64,000 nt of DNA from Vescimonas coprocola (GTDB taxonomy: Bacteria > Bacillota > Clostridia > Oscillospirales > Oscillospiraceae). The notes beneath the pieces were generated by a model that searched no databases, had not been told where the DNA came from, and saw only the letters and a program-made list of their open reading frames with translations. Within the stretch, counting starts at the first letter, position 1. The number at the start of each line of letters is the position of its first letter. Location: contig NZ_AP023418.1 of NCBI RefSeq assembly GCF_018408575.1, forward strand, positions 496,001-560,000, read 5' to 3'. Both the position numbers and the translations under genes were made by a program. Below are positions 48,715 through 56,711 of this stretch, piece after piece.

Positions 48715-49761
48715 ATGCCCCCTAAGGCTGAAAAAAAGAACAACGGCTTCGATCGCCTGCGGGCGGATCTGAAGGCACAGACCCCACAGAACGTATACCT
48801 GTTCTACGGAGAGGAGACGTATCTGCGGAGCTACTATCTGGAGGAGCTGCACAGGCTCCTGATCCCGGCGGGCTTCGAGGAGTTCAACTACCACCGGCTC
48901 TCCGGCAAGGGACTGACAGTGCAGGAGCTGGCAGAGGTGACGGAGGCCATGCCCATGATGGCCCAGCACACCATGGTGGTGGTGACGGATCTGGACATCT
49001 TCCGGCTGGATGAGCAGCAGCGCACGGCGCTGATGGCCCTGCTGGCGGACTTTCCGGAGTACTGCACGCTGGTGCTGGTATACGATCTGCTGCCCTATAA
49101 GCGGGACGGCAAGATGAAAAAGCTATGCGCTGCGCTGGACAAGTCCGTGTGCGAGGTGGAGTTCCGCCAGCAGGAGCGGGCGCAGCTGCTGCGATGGGTG
49201 AAGCGCCGCTTTGCCGCCGCCGGACACGACATCGACGACGCCACGGCGGATCATCTGCTGTTCACCTGCGGCTCCCTGATGACGGAGCTGGTGCCGGAGA
49301 TCGGGAAGATCGCCGCCTATGCCAAGAGCCGGGCGGTGACGGTGGAGGATATCAACGCCGTGGCGGATCCCGTGCTGGACGCACGGGTCTTTGACATGAC
49401 CAACAGCATCACCGCCGGGAAGTACGATCAGGCGGCGCAGGTGCTGGGGGAGCTGCTGCGGATGCAGACGGAGCCCATCGTCATACTGGCGGCGGTGGGC
49501 AAGGAGCTGAGGCGGCTGTATACGGCCCGGATGGCGCTGGATGCCGGGAAGGACCGGTTCTGGCTCAAGCAGCTGTGGAGCATGAGCTCCGATTATCCCG
49601 CCAAGCTGTTGATGCAGGCGGCAGGAAAGGTGGATCACGAATGGTGTCAAACGGCGGTCATCCGATGCCAGAGGCTGGATCGGCGGATGAAAAGCGAGAA
49701 GAATATGGACAGCGAGGCGGAGCTGAAGCTGTTCCTCATGGAACTGGCCGGCAGCCGGTGA
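48715..49761 (+). CDS. holA: DNA polymerase III, delta subunit
   Basis: 348 residues. LKAQTPQNVYLFYGEETYLRSYYLEELHRLL near 20-50 carries the degenerate Walker-like YGEE motif of HolA; LVLVYDLLPYKRDGKMKKL, then FRQQERAQLLRWVKRRFAA and LVPEIGKIAAYA near 195 follow. The C-terminal domain (FDMTNSITAGKYDQAAQVLGELL) packs in the clamp loader ring. Delta opens the beta clamp. It starts two bases after comEC; comEC-holA adjacency is common in Firmicutes. Confidence 0.93.
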   Translation: MPPKAEKKNNGFDRLRADLKAQTPQNVYLFYGEETYLRSYYLEELHRLLIPAGFEEFNYHRLSGKGLTVQELAEVTEAMPMMAQHTMVVVTDLDIFRLDEQQRTALMALLADFPEYCTLVLVYDLLPYKRDGKMKKLCAALDKSVCEVEFRQQERAQLLRWVKRRFAAAGHDIDDATADHLLFTCGSLMTELVPEIGKIAAYAKSRAVTVEDINAVADPVLDARVFDMTNSITAGKYDQAAQVLGELLRMQTEPIVILAAVGKELRRLYTARMALDAGKDRFWLKQLWSMSSDYPAKLLMQAAGKVDHEWCQTAVIRCQRLDRRMKSEKNMDSEAELKLFLMELAGSR

Positions 49762-50333
49762 AGCCCCGTGTGCGGCAGGTCATCGTGGTGGAGGGGCGGT
49801 ACGATAAGAATGCTCTTTCGCAGGTGGTGGACGCCGTTATCGTGGAGACGGGAGGCTTTTCCGTGTTCCACGACCGGGAGAAGCTGGCCTATCTCCGCCG
49901 TCTGGCGGCGGCCCGCGGCGTCATCCTTATGACGGACCCGGACGGGGCGGGCTTTGTGATCCGCAATCACCTGAAGGGTGTTCTGCCGCCGGAGCAGATC
50001 TTGCAGGCCTATGTGCCGGACGTGTACGGCAAGGAGCGCCGCAAACGCAAGGGCGGTAAGGAGGGCAAGCTGGGCGTGGAGGGGATGCCCCCCGCCGTGC
50101 TGCTGGAAGCCCTGCGCCGCTGCGGCGCCACATGGGAGGGAGAGGAGGCCCCGGCGGCCCCCTTGCGGCTTACCAAGGCGGATCTGTTGGAAAAGGGACT
50201 GATCGGCCCCGACTCCGCCGCCCGGCGGCAGGCGCTGTGCAGGAAACTGAGTCTGCCGGAGCGCATGACCCCCAACGCCCTTTTGCAGGCGCTGAACACG
50301 CTGCTGACGGAGGAGGAGTGGGCGGCGCTGTAA
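49758..50333 (+). CDS. TOPRIM-domain protein, ribonuclease M5-like (DUF4093)
   Basis: 191 residues starting at GTG 49758, overlapping the holA stop (GTGA). The TOPRIM domain is clear: QVIVVEGRYDKNALSQVVDAVIVETGG near 5-31 with the catalytic Glu, and GVILMTDPDGAGFVIRNHLKGVL near 55-77 with the DxD pair. The C-terminal 90 residues (LLEALRRCGATWEGEE, LTKADLLEKGLIG) match the DUF4093 extension found on M5-type ribonucleases, which mature 5S rRNA. It is probably that enzyme or a close paralogue; rnmV is usually next to ksgA, which is not seen here. Confidence 0.82.
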   Translation: MKPRVRQVIVVEGRYDKNALSQVVDAVIVETGGFSVFHDREKLAYLRRLAAARGVILMTDPDGAGFVIRNHLKGVLPPEQILQAYVPDVYGKERRKRKGGKEGKLGVEGMPPAVLLEALRRCGATWEGEEAPAAPLRLTKADLLEKGLIGPDSAARRQALCRKLSLPERMTPNALLQALNTLLTEEEWAAL

Positions 50334-50359
50334 AGCAGGCGGCTCCGCAGAGACGGACG

Positions 50360-50393
50360 AAAGCTCTCCTGCTTCAGGCAGGAGGGCTTTTTT
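50360..50393 (+). terminator. Terminator of the comEC-holA operon
   Basis: AAAGCTCTCCTGC, loop TTCA, GGCAGGAGGGCTTTTTT: a 13-bp stem with one wobble and a T6 tail. Confidence 0.88.
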
Positions 50394-50717
50394 AGTATCC
50401 GGATAGGATTTTCTGCAAGTATTCGTACTACGGCCGGTATCAGGGAGAGAAATTTGTTGTCCCGGGCACGATATCATAGACCAGAAGCTCCTACCCCTTC
50501 AACTGAGTGGGAGCGGCAGCGGGTCTGTTGCTGAGTCAATTCCCGTTACGACCTATAATAAACGAAGCTCTTGAGAGGAAAGAAAGTTTTGAAACCATCG
50601 GTTTCAAACGACTCTTTTGCCCACTTTTCCAGCTGCTGGGAAAAGTGGGCCGCCGGAGGCACAAAGGGAAAAGCTATCGGAAAAAGCATGCCGTCGGTAC
50701 GCAAAAACCATCCAAAA
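50394..50717. other. Gene-free spacer with hairpins
   Basis: I see no gene in these 324 bases. Three structures stand out: GCTCC...GGAGC near 50489-50516, GTTTTGAAACC/GGTTTCAAAC (50587-50610) and GCCCACTTTTCC/GGGAAAAGTGGGC (50620-50650). The last two are 11-12 bp each, in tandem, without T-runs. They resemble a dispersed intergenic element more than terminators. Confidence 0.5.
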
Positions 50718-50751
50718 CAAAGGAGTGCTGCACAGCCGCAGCACTCCTTTG
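50718..50751. terminator. Terminator of the alarmone synthetase gene
   Basis: CAAAGGAGTGCTG and CAGCACTCCTTTG form a 13-bp stem around CACAGCCG; on the minus strand it begins three bases after the synthetase stop, followed by TTTTGG. Confidence 0.8.
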
Positions 50752-50753
50752 CT

Positions 50754-51440
50754 TTACTCATGATAGCTGGGTTCCTTGCCCTGATAGATGTCCTGCATCT
50801 CCCGGTCGATCTCGCTGATGGCCTCGCTGCATAGCCGCAGCCGTGCGGCGTCGGAATCGGAGAAATTGCGGTCGGATTTATACCGCAGCTCATGCTCCAG
50901 ACTGGCCCACATATCCATGGCAATGGTACGCAGCTGGATCTCCACCGGCAGATGCAGCGTCCCCTCGGAGATGACGATGGGTACGTCGATGATGAGGTGC
51001 AGACTGCGATAGCCGGATTCCTTGGGCTGCTGGATGTAGTCCACCTCCCGCAGCACCTTGAAGGATTCGGACCGGGTCAGCAGGCTGCGGAGATAGTAGA
51101 TGTCATCCAGATAGTTGCAGATGACCCGGATACCGGCTACGTCCTGTATGTAGGCATAGATATTGTCGATGGTGACGTCGTAGCCCCGGCGGCGCAGCTT
51201 ATCGCTGATGCTCTCCAGCGTCTTGATGCGATACTCGATGTGGTGAATGGGAGAATGGTCGTACAGACTGGCGAACTCCTCGTCCAGGATCTCCATCTGG
51301 GTCACGGCCACTTTCAGGGCACTGCGGTACAGGTGATTCACCCGTACCATGCCCTGAGCCAGCTCCCGCTGCTCCGGCGTGGCGCCGGAGGGAATGGGGA
51401 TATCCTTGAGACGGATGCTGCCGCTCTTTTCGATCATCAT
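50754..51440 (-). CDS. GTP pyrophosphokinase family, small alarmone synthetase
   Basis: 228 residues from ATG 51440 (AAGGAGG ten bases upstream). It is a stand-alone RelA/SpoT synthetase domain: IHHIEYRIKTLESISDKLRRRG near 65-86, VTIDNIYAYIQDVAGIRVICNYLDDIYYL near 89-117, YIQQPKESGYRSLHLI near 135-150, and VEIQLRTIAMDMWASLEHELRYK near 166-188. There is no hydrolase or TGS/ACT domain, as in RelQ/YjbM and RelP/YwaC. It makes (p)ppGpp or pGpp from ATP and GDP/GTP under stress. RelQ versus RelP cannot be decided by eye. Confidence 0.92.
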   Translation of the reverse strand: MMIEKSGSIRLKDIPIPSGATPEQRELAQGMVRVNHLYRSALKVAVTQMEILDEEFASLYDHSPIHHIEYRIKTLESISDKLRRRGYDVTIDNIYAYIQDVAGIRVICNYLDDIYYLRSLLTRSESFKVLREVDYIQQPKESGYRSLHLIIDVPIVISEGTLHLPVEIQLRTIAMDMWASLEHELRYKSDRNFSDSDAARLRLCSEAISEIDREMQDIYQGKEPSYHE

Positions 51441-51600
51441 GGGACAGAAGCCTCCTTATGATACGTTCCGTTAATAAAGTTTATTTTAGCACATAGGTGT
51501 GAAAAAATTATGAACGAAGGGGAAAACGTTGTATAAATTTCACAGAAAGAATCCCTGTGGACGGCCAACCCGTGGCCCATGCAGCAGCGTCCCCAAAAAC

Positions 51601-51630
51601 CTCCCCCATGCAGCGGACTGCATGGGGGAG
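51601..51630 (-). terminator. Terminator of the xanthine dehydrogenase gene
   Basis: CTCCCCCATGCAG, loop CGGA, CTGCATGGGGGAG: a perfect 13-bp stem. On the minus strand a TTTTT run follows it, 17 bases after the xdh stop. Confidence 0.88.
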
Positions 51631-51647
51631 GTGCAGAAAAATTCAAA

Positions 51648-54236
51648 TCACTTCTTCCGGGCGTAGGGGGTATTCTCCAGCGGCAGGGTCAGGCGGCGCT
51701 GACCGTCCAGCCGGAAGTAGGCGTCAGCAATGGCGGGAGCCGTGGGAATGGAGGTGATCTCTCCGATGCCGATGGCCCCTCCGGCCACCTTCAGGCCGGG
51801 CTTCTCCACCACGATGGCCTGAATTTCCGGCGGGATCTGGTTGGCACGGAACAGACCCAGCATACCGTATTTGGCGGTAGGCTTGCAGTTTGCGTCGATG
51901 GGATACTGCTCCGTGAGAGCGTAGCCCAGACTCATGACCACACCACCCTCGATCTGTCCCTCACAGCTGAGGGGGTTCACGGCCTTACCCACATCGTGGG
52001 CGGCCACCATCTTCTTGACACGGCCCGTCTCCCGGTCCAGAATACACATCTGCGTGGCATAGCCGTAGGCCACATGGCTGACGGGGTTGGGTACATCGGC
52101 CCCCAGGGGGTCCGTTTTGGCCAGATACTCGCCGTAGAACTCCTGCCCCACCAGATCATGGAGGGTCTTGCCCGCCAGCGCCGCCGACAGCTTTTCGCAG
52201 GCCCGCCGGGTGGCCTCACCGGTGACCAGCGTCTGGCGGGAGCCGGAGGTGTCGCCGGAGTCCGGGGCGATCCATGTGTTGCTGCGCTCATAAACGATGT
52301 TGTCCCGGTGCAGCCCCGTATTGGTGACCACCACCTGCACCAGCACGGTACCCAGCCCCTGCCCGATACAGGAGGCGCCGGAGTAGATATGCACCTTCTC
52401 GTCCGCCTCCACGATCAGCTTGCAGCGGCCCCAGTCGGGAATACCTACGCCCACACCGGCATTCTTCATGGCGCAGGCGATGCCCACCGGATCGCCGTTT
52501 TTGACGGCCTCGTCATAGGCGGGCTTGATAGCCTCCAGCGTCTCCACAAGGCCGGTGGAATCGTCCACGATCTGGCCGTTGGGCAGCACACCGCCGGGGC
52601 GGATGGCGTTGCGGTAGCGGATCTCCCACGGGCTGATGCCCACCAGATCAGCCATCTCGTTGAGCAGCGTCTCCGTGCAGAAGCAGGTCTGGGTGACACC
52701 GAAGCCCCGGAAGGCCCCGGCAGGGGGGTTGTTGGTATAGTAGGCGCGGCCCTCGATCTCGAAATTCTCATAGGCGTAGGGGCCGGCGGCGTGGGTGCAG
52801 GCCCGCTCCAGCACCGGCCCGCCCAGAGAGGCGAAGGCACCGGTATCGGATACCACGCTGGCCTTGACGCCCTGAATGATGCCGTTTTCGTCGCAGCCCA
52901 TGGTGAAGTCCATGTCAAAGCTGTGGCGCTTGGGGTGAATGAGGATGGATTCCTGCCGGGTGAGCTTCACCTTCACCGGCACACGGGCCACATAGGCCAG
53001 CAGCGCCGCATGGTGCTGCACGGACATATCCTCCTTGCCGCCGAAGCCGCCGCCCACCAGCATATTCTGTACCTGACAGTGCTCATAGTCCACTCCCAGC
53101 ATGGAGGCGCACTCGTGCATAGTGGTGTGGGAGCTCTGGTCGGTGGTCAACAGCTTCACGCCGCCGTTTTCCAGCGGCAGCGCCACGCAGCACTCCGGCT
53201 CCAGAAAGGCGTGCTCCGTCCACGGGGTGTGGAAATGCTGCGTAAGGACGTATTTGGAATGGCGGATGGCCTCCTCGGCGTTACCACGGGAGACGTGCTT
53301 GTACGCCTGCACATTGCTCTCGTCCTCCTCAAAGACCAGCGGCGCATCCGGCGCAGCGGCCTCCTCCGGGTTGTGGACGGCGGGGAGGACCTCGTACTCC
53401 ACCTTCACCAGCTTCTTGGCCTCCTCCAGCGTATCCCGGTCACGGGCACACACCAAGGCCACGGCGTCCCCCAGATAGTGGGTGATCTCGCCGATGCCGA
53501 TCATGGTGGGCTGATCCTTTTTCAGGTGGCCCACATTCACCTTGCCGGGGATGTCCTTCTGGGTCAGAACGCACACCACACCGGGCAGTGCCTCCGCCTC
53601 GCTGGTATCGATGGACAGCACACGGGCACGGGCATACTGGCTGCGGACGGCACTGCCGTAGCACATCCCGTCCACGTACACGTCGTCGGGGTACTGGCCG
53701 TAGCCCAGCACCTTCTCCGCCACGTCCAGCCGGTGGACCCGGCTGCCCATCTGCCAGTCAACGGCGGCAGGCTGCGGCAGCTTCCCCTCCCGGAAAATTT
53801 TACCCGCCAGCAGGATGCCGTCGATGATCTTCACATATCCGGTGCAGCGGCAGATGTTGTTGCGGATGGCGAAGGCCGCCTCCTCACGGGTGGGATCGGG
53901 GTTGACATCCAGCAGCGCCTTGGCGGAGATGACCATGCCGGGGATGCAGAAGCCGCACTGCACGGCCCCCGCCTCACCAAAGGCAAAGACGTAGACCTGC
54001 TTCTCCCAGTCGGACAGCCCCTCCACGGTGACGATGGTTTTCCCCTCCAGCTTCTCCGTCTGGGGGACGCAGGCCTTGGTGGGCTTGCCGTCAATGAGGA
54101 CATGGCAGGTGCCGCAGGCACCCTCGCTGCATCCGTCCTTCACAGAGGTCAGGTGCAGGGTATCCCGCAGATAGCGGATGAGTTTTTGATTTTTCTCCAC
54201 GGTGACGGGGTGACCGTTGACGATAAAGCTGGCCAT
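51648..54236 (-). CDS. xdh: Selenium-dependent xanthine dehydrogenase (fused 2Fe-2S/molybdopterin subunit)
   Basis: 862 residues. Two [2Fe-2S] clusters open the protein: Cys36, Cys41, Cys44 and Cys56 (DGCSEGACGTCH), then Cys94, Cys97, Cys129 and Cys131 (VQCGFCIPG, NICRCTGY). The molybdopterin domain follows directly, with VGGGFGGKEDMS near 395, GAFRGFGVTQT near 515, YSGASCIGQGLGT near 635 and the catalytic Glu826 in AIGIGEITS. There is no FAD domain. This fusion, together with the neighbouring DUF3343 and desulfurase genes, is characteristic of selenium-dependent molybdenum hydroxylases, which use labile (not selenocysteine) selenium. Purine hydroxylation is the likely role. Confidence 0.88.
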   Translation of the reverse strand: MASFIVNGHPVTVEKNQKLIRYLRDTLHLTSVKDGCSEGACGTCHVLIDGKPTKACVPQTEKLEGKTIVTVEGLSDWEKQVYVFAFGEAGAVQCGFCIPGMVISAKALLDVNPDPTREEAAFAIRNNICRCTGYVKIIDGILLAGKIFREGKLPQPAAVDWQMGSRVHRLDVAEKVLGYGQYPDDVYVDGMCYGSAVRSQYARARVLSIDTSEAEALPGVVCVLTQKDIPGKVNVGHLKKDQPTMIGIGEITHYLGDAVALVCARDRDTLEEAKKLVKVEYEVLPAVHNPEEAAAPDAPLVFEEDESNVQAYKHVSRGNAEEAIRHSKYVLTQHFHTPWTEHAFLEPECCVALPLENGGVKLLTTDQSSHTTMHECASMLGVDYEHCQVQNMLVGGGFGGKEDMSVQHHAALLAYVARVPVKVKLTRQESILIHPKRHSFDMDFTMGCDENGIIQGVKASVVSDTGAFASLGGPVLERACTHAAGPYAYENFEIEGRAYYTNNPPAGAFRGFGVTQTCFCTETLLNEMADLVGISPWEIRYRNAIRPGGVLPNGQIVDDSTGLVETLEAIKPAYDEAVKNGDPVGIACAMKNAGVGVGIPDWGRCKLIVEADEKVHIYSGASCIGQGLGTVLVQVVVTNTGLHRDNIVYERSNTWIAPDSGDTSGSRQTLVTGEATRRACEKLSAALAGKTLHDLVGQEFYGEYLAKTDPLGADVPNPVSHVAYGYATQMCILDRETGRVKKMVAAHDVGKAVNPLSCEGQIEGGVVMSLGYALTEQYPIDANCKPTAKYGMLGLFRANQIPPEIQAIVVEKPGLKVAGGAIGIGEITSIPTAPAIADAYFRLDGQRRLTLPLENTPYARKK

Positions 54237-54298
54237 GACGTGTCTCCTTCTGCGAAATTACGCTGATTTTATCGGAATTGCACATGATATCCGGAGAT

Positions 54299-54327
54299 AT
54301 TATACTATATTTTTGTTGCCTACGCAA
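54299..54327 (-). promoter_or_regulatory. xdh promoter
   Basis: On the minus strand TTGCGT (54322-54327) and an exact TATAAT (54299-54304) with a 17-base spacer, about 60 bases before the xdh start. It separates xdh from the DUF3343/desulfurase transcript. Confidence 0.75.
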
Positions 54328-54407
54328 GCTGGGACAGGGAAAAGCCTGATTCTATTTGGAGAATAACCCTTTCCCTTCCAAGAGCGGCAGGAGAGGGGCA
54401 TACACAC

Positions 54408-54452
54408 AAAACACCGCCCCATCCCGGCTTTGCCGGATGGGGCGGTGTTTTC
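54408..54452 (-). terminator. Terminator after the DUF3343 gene
   Basis: AACACCGCCCCATCC and GGATGGGGCGGTGTT pair around an inner GGC/GCC stem with a one-base bulge; T4 follows on the minus strand. It starts at the base after the DUF3343 stop. Confidence 0.8.
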
Positions 54453-54683
54453 TTACAGCTCCAGCTCGTAGTAGCCCGCCACGTCCATGCTCTGGGTCAG
54501 AGCCTCCAGCTGCGGCCGCAGGGACAGCTCTGCCCGCCATGCAAGGCCGCAGTCGGCGGTGATGGTGCGGGGAACGGGGATCAACCGGCCCGCAAGGCCC
54601 GCCTCCTGACACCGCTGCTCCATGGCCATGGCCTCGGAGGTGGTGTGGAAGGTGATAAGAAGCCAACGCTTTTTTTCGATCAT
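54453..54683 (-). CDS. DUF3343 protein, putative Se/S carrier-like
   Basis: 76 residues: WLLITFHTTSEAMAMEQRCQEAG near 7-29, a ferredoxin-like alpha/beta start, then GRLIPVPRTITADCGLAWRA near 32-51. The TxDCGLAWR stretch with its single conserved Cys is the signature of DUF3343, described as a putative selenium or sulfur carrier because it is co-inherited with selenium metabolism. It overlaps the desulfurase gene by 4 bp and precedes xdh, so it may relay selenium from the desulfurase to the hydroxylase. The function is not experimentally settled. Confidence 0.85.
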   Translation of the reverse strand: MIEKKRWLLITFHTTSEAMAMEQRCQEAGLAGRLIPVPRTITADCGLAWRAELSLRPQLEALTQSMDVAGYYELEL

Positions 54684-55807
54684 TCTGCAACGCTCCTGAC
54701 TGCCGCAATGGCGGCCTGTGTTTCCTCCTCCGTGTTGAACCAGCCGAAGCTGAACCGCACGGCCCCCTGTGCCATCGTACCCAACGCCCGGTGCAGCCGG
54801 GGGGCGCAGTGTGCGCCGGGCCTTGTGGCGATGGAGAACTGCTCCGCCAGCACGTCACTGACCTGAGAGGAGTCATAGTCCCGGATATTCAAAGACACCA
54901 CCGGCGCCCGGTCCCATGTGGTGAAGTCGCCGTATACGGTGACGCCGGGGATGGCGGACACCCCCTCGTAAAACTGCCGGGCCAGCGCCTGCTCGTGGCT
55001 GCGGATGGCCTCCAGCCCCGTCTCCTCCAGATAGTCCAGCGCCGCCGACAGCCCGGCGATGCCGTGGCCGTTGAGGGTGCCGGCCTCCAGCCGGGTGGGG
55101 TACTGGGGCGGCTGCTGAGGCAGATACGTCTGCACACCGGTACCGCCCACCTTGAAGGGGCGGATGTCCACCCCCGGAGCGATGCACAGTCCGCCGGTAC
55201 CTTGCGGCCCCAGCAGGCTTTTGTGACCGGTGAAACACACCACGTCGATGCCCATGGCCTCCATGTCAATGTCGAACACTCCCGCCGTCTGGGAGGCGTC
55301 CACCACCAGCAGCAGGCCGTGCTCCTTGGCAAAGCGCCCGATGGCCCGGATATCCAGCAGATTCCCCGTCAGGTTGGAGCCGTGGGTGCAGACGATGCCC
55401 CGTGTGTTGGGCCGCAGCAGGCGGCGGAAATCGTCGTAGTCGATGCAGCCCCGCCGATCCGCCGGCAGGAAGTCCACCTCCACCCCCTCCAATCGGTACA
55501 GGGGCCGCAGCACGGAGTTGTGCTCGCAGTCGGTGGACAGCACATGGTCACCGGGGGCGAACAGCCCGTCGATGGCGATGTTCAGGGCCTCGGTGGAGTT
55601 GCAGGTGAACACCACCCGCTCCGCAGCGGAGCAGCCCAGCAGCCTGGCCAGCTGCTCACGGGTGCGATAGATGACCCGTGAGGCGTCCAGCGCCTCCTGA
55701 TGGGCGCTGCGCCCGGAGTTGCCCATGGTGGCCATAGCCCGCACCACCGCCTCCGCCACACAGGGGGGCTTTTTTAGGGTGGTGGCGGCATTATCCAGAT
55801 AGATCAC
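54680..55807 (-). CDS. Cysteine desulfurase family protein (class V aminotransferase fold)
   Basis: 375 residues from a GTG at 55807. MIYLDNAATTLKKPPCVAEA at the start, VVFTCNSTEALNIAIDGL near 67-84, ADRRGCIDYDDF near 117, VCTHGSNLTGNLLDI near 138, the PLP lysine in VCFTGHKSLLGPQGTGG near 192-208 (Lys in GHKS) and the catalytic cysteine loop near 330 (RPGAHCAPRLHRALG). This belongs to the branch typified by E. faecalis EF2568, which accompanies selenium-dependent molybdenum hydroxylases. It probably supplies sulfur or selenium for the molybdenum cofactor. It is coupled to DUF3343. Confidence 0.88.
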   Translation of the reverse strand: MIYLDNAATTLKKPPCVAEAVVRAMATMGNSGRSAHQEALDASRVIYRTREQLARLLGCSAAERVVFTCNSTEALNIAIDGLFAPGDHVLSTDCEHNSVLRPLYRLEGVEVDFLPADRRGCIDYDDFRRLLRPNTRGIVCTHGSNLTGNLLDIRAIGRFAKEHGLLLVVDASQTAGVFDIDMEAMGIDVVCFTGHKSLLGPQGTGGLCIAPGVDIRPFKVGGTGVQTYLPQQPPQYPTRLEAGTLNGHGIAGLSAALDYLEETGLEAIRSHEQALARQFYEGVSAIPGVTVYGDFTTWDRAPVVSLNIRDYDSSQVSDVLAEQFSIATRPGAHCAPRLHRALGTMAQGAVRFSFGWFNTEEETQAAIAAVRSVAE

Positions 55808-55906
55808 AGCAGGAACCGCCTTTCTGTCCCCGAAGGGACGCTTTTATCCGCAGAGTTTTTCCTCACAGGGGCCTTCTGCCCGCAGGGGGCAGTCTCATTC
55901 CATCTG

Positions 55907-55934
55907 ATTGTATCACAGTTTGAAAAAAATACAA
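55907..55934 (-). promoter_or_regulatory. Promoter of the desulfurase-DUF3343 unit
   Basis: On the minus strand TTGTAT (55929-55934) and TACAAT (55907-55912) with a 16-base spacer; the leader is about 95 bases. Other AT-rich boxes occur nearby. Confidence 0.5.
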
Positions 55935-56057
55935 TCTTTTCATACAATATTTGATGAAAATTTCCCTCCGCCCCGGAAGCTGATCCCGCACCGGAACTAT
56001 TCCGCCGGGGAGGGTACCCCGTGGTCGGATACGGCACCCCCCGTGGCCGGGTACGGA

Positions 56058-56087
56058 TATCCCCCTGCCGGGAAGGGCAGGGGGATA
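56058..56087 (-). terminator. Hairpin downstream of ysxC
   Basis: TATCCCCCTGCC and GGCAGGGGGATA form a 12-bp stem 11 bases after the ysxC stop on the minus strand. There is no T-run, so it may stabilise the 3' end of the proteostasis operon or terminate weakly. Confidence 0.5.
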
Positions 56088-56097
56088 CGGAACATAC

Positions 56098-56688
56098 TCA
56101 GGCGAAGAACTGGCTCAGCAGGGACAGCACCTCCGTCTTGCCGTCGCCCTTCTCGGCGGAGAAGGGGACCAGCGGCGTGTCGGGGGAAAGCTCCAGCGTC
56201 TGGCGGATGACCTCCAGATTTGGCTCTACTTCCCGCTTTTTCAGCTTGTCCACCTTGTTGGCCACCACCAGCATGGGGCAGCCTGCCTCTTTGAACCAAT
56301 TGCACATGGTCACGTCGTCCGCAGAGGGCTTGTGCCGGGCGTCCACGATGAGGACTCCCAGCGAGATAAGCCCCGGCTCCTGAAAGTAGCTCTCCATCAG
56401 GCGGCCCCAGCGATCCCGCTCCTCCTTGCTGACCTTGGCATAGCCGTAGCCGGGCAGGTCGGTAAAGTAGAGCTTGCCGTCGATGCGGAAGTAGTTCACC
56501 TGAGAGGTCTTGCCGGGGGTAGCGCCCACCCGTGCGAAGTTCTTCCGGTTCAGCAGCCGGTTGATGACGGAGGACTTGCCCACGTTGGAGCGTCCGGCAA
56601 AGGTCACCTGGGGCCGCCCGTCCCGGATAAAGGCGTTTTGGGTGGTGGCGGACAGCACGAACTCCGCCTTGTTGAAGTTGATGGTCAT
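56098..56688 (-). CDS. ysxC: Ribosome biogenesis GTPase YsxC/EngB
   Basis: 196 residues. TRAFAC GTPase motifs: G1 TFAGRSNVGKSSVINRLL near 30-47, the G2 threonine in TPGKTSQVN near 60, G3 FTDLPGYGYAKVS near 75-87, G4 VVANKVDKLKK near 145 and a SAEKG-type G5 near 179. YsxC is needed for 50S subunit maturation. It is the last gene of the tig-clpP-clpX-lon run, 23 bases after lon; lon-ysxC adjacency is conserved across Firmicutes. Confidence 0.96.
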   Translation of the reverse strand: MTINFNKAEFVLSATTQNAFIRDGRPQVTFAGRSNVGKSSVINRLLNRKNFARVGATPGKTSQVNYFRIDGKLYFTDLPGYGYAKVSKEERDRWGRLMESYFQEPGLISLGVLIVDARHKPSADDVTMCNWFKEAGCPMLVVANKVDKLKKREVEPNLEVIRQTLELSPDTPLVPFSAEKGDGKTEVLSLLSQFFA

Positions 56689-56711
56689 GATGGCCTCCTT
56701 CTCTGACTGCC

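Noticed and set aside
51579-54266. 895-codon plus-strand frame opposite xanthine dehydrogenase
   Set aside because: It mirrors the dehydrogenase exactly and lacks any recognisable motif or ribosome site.
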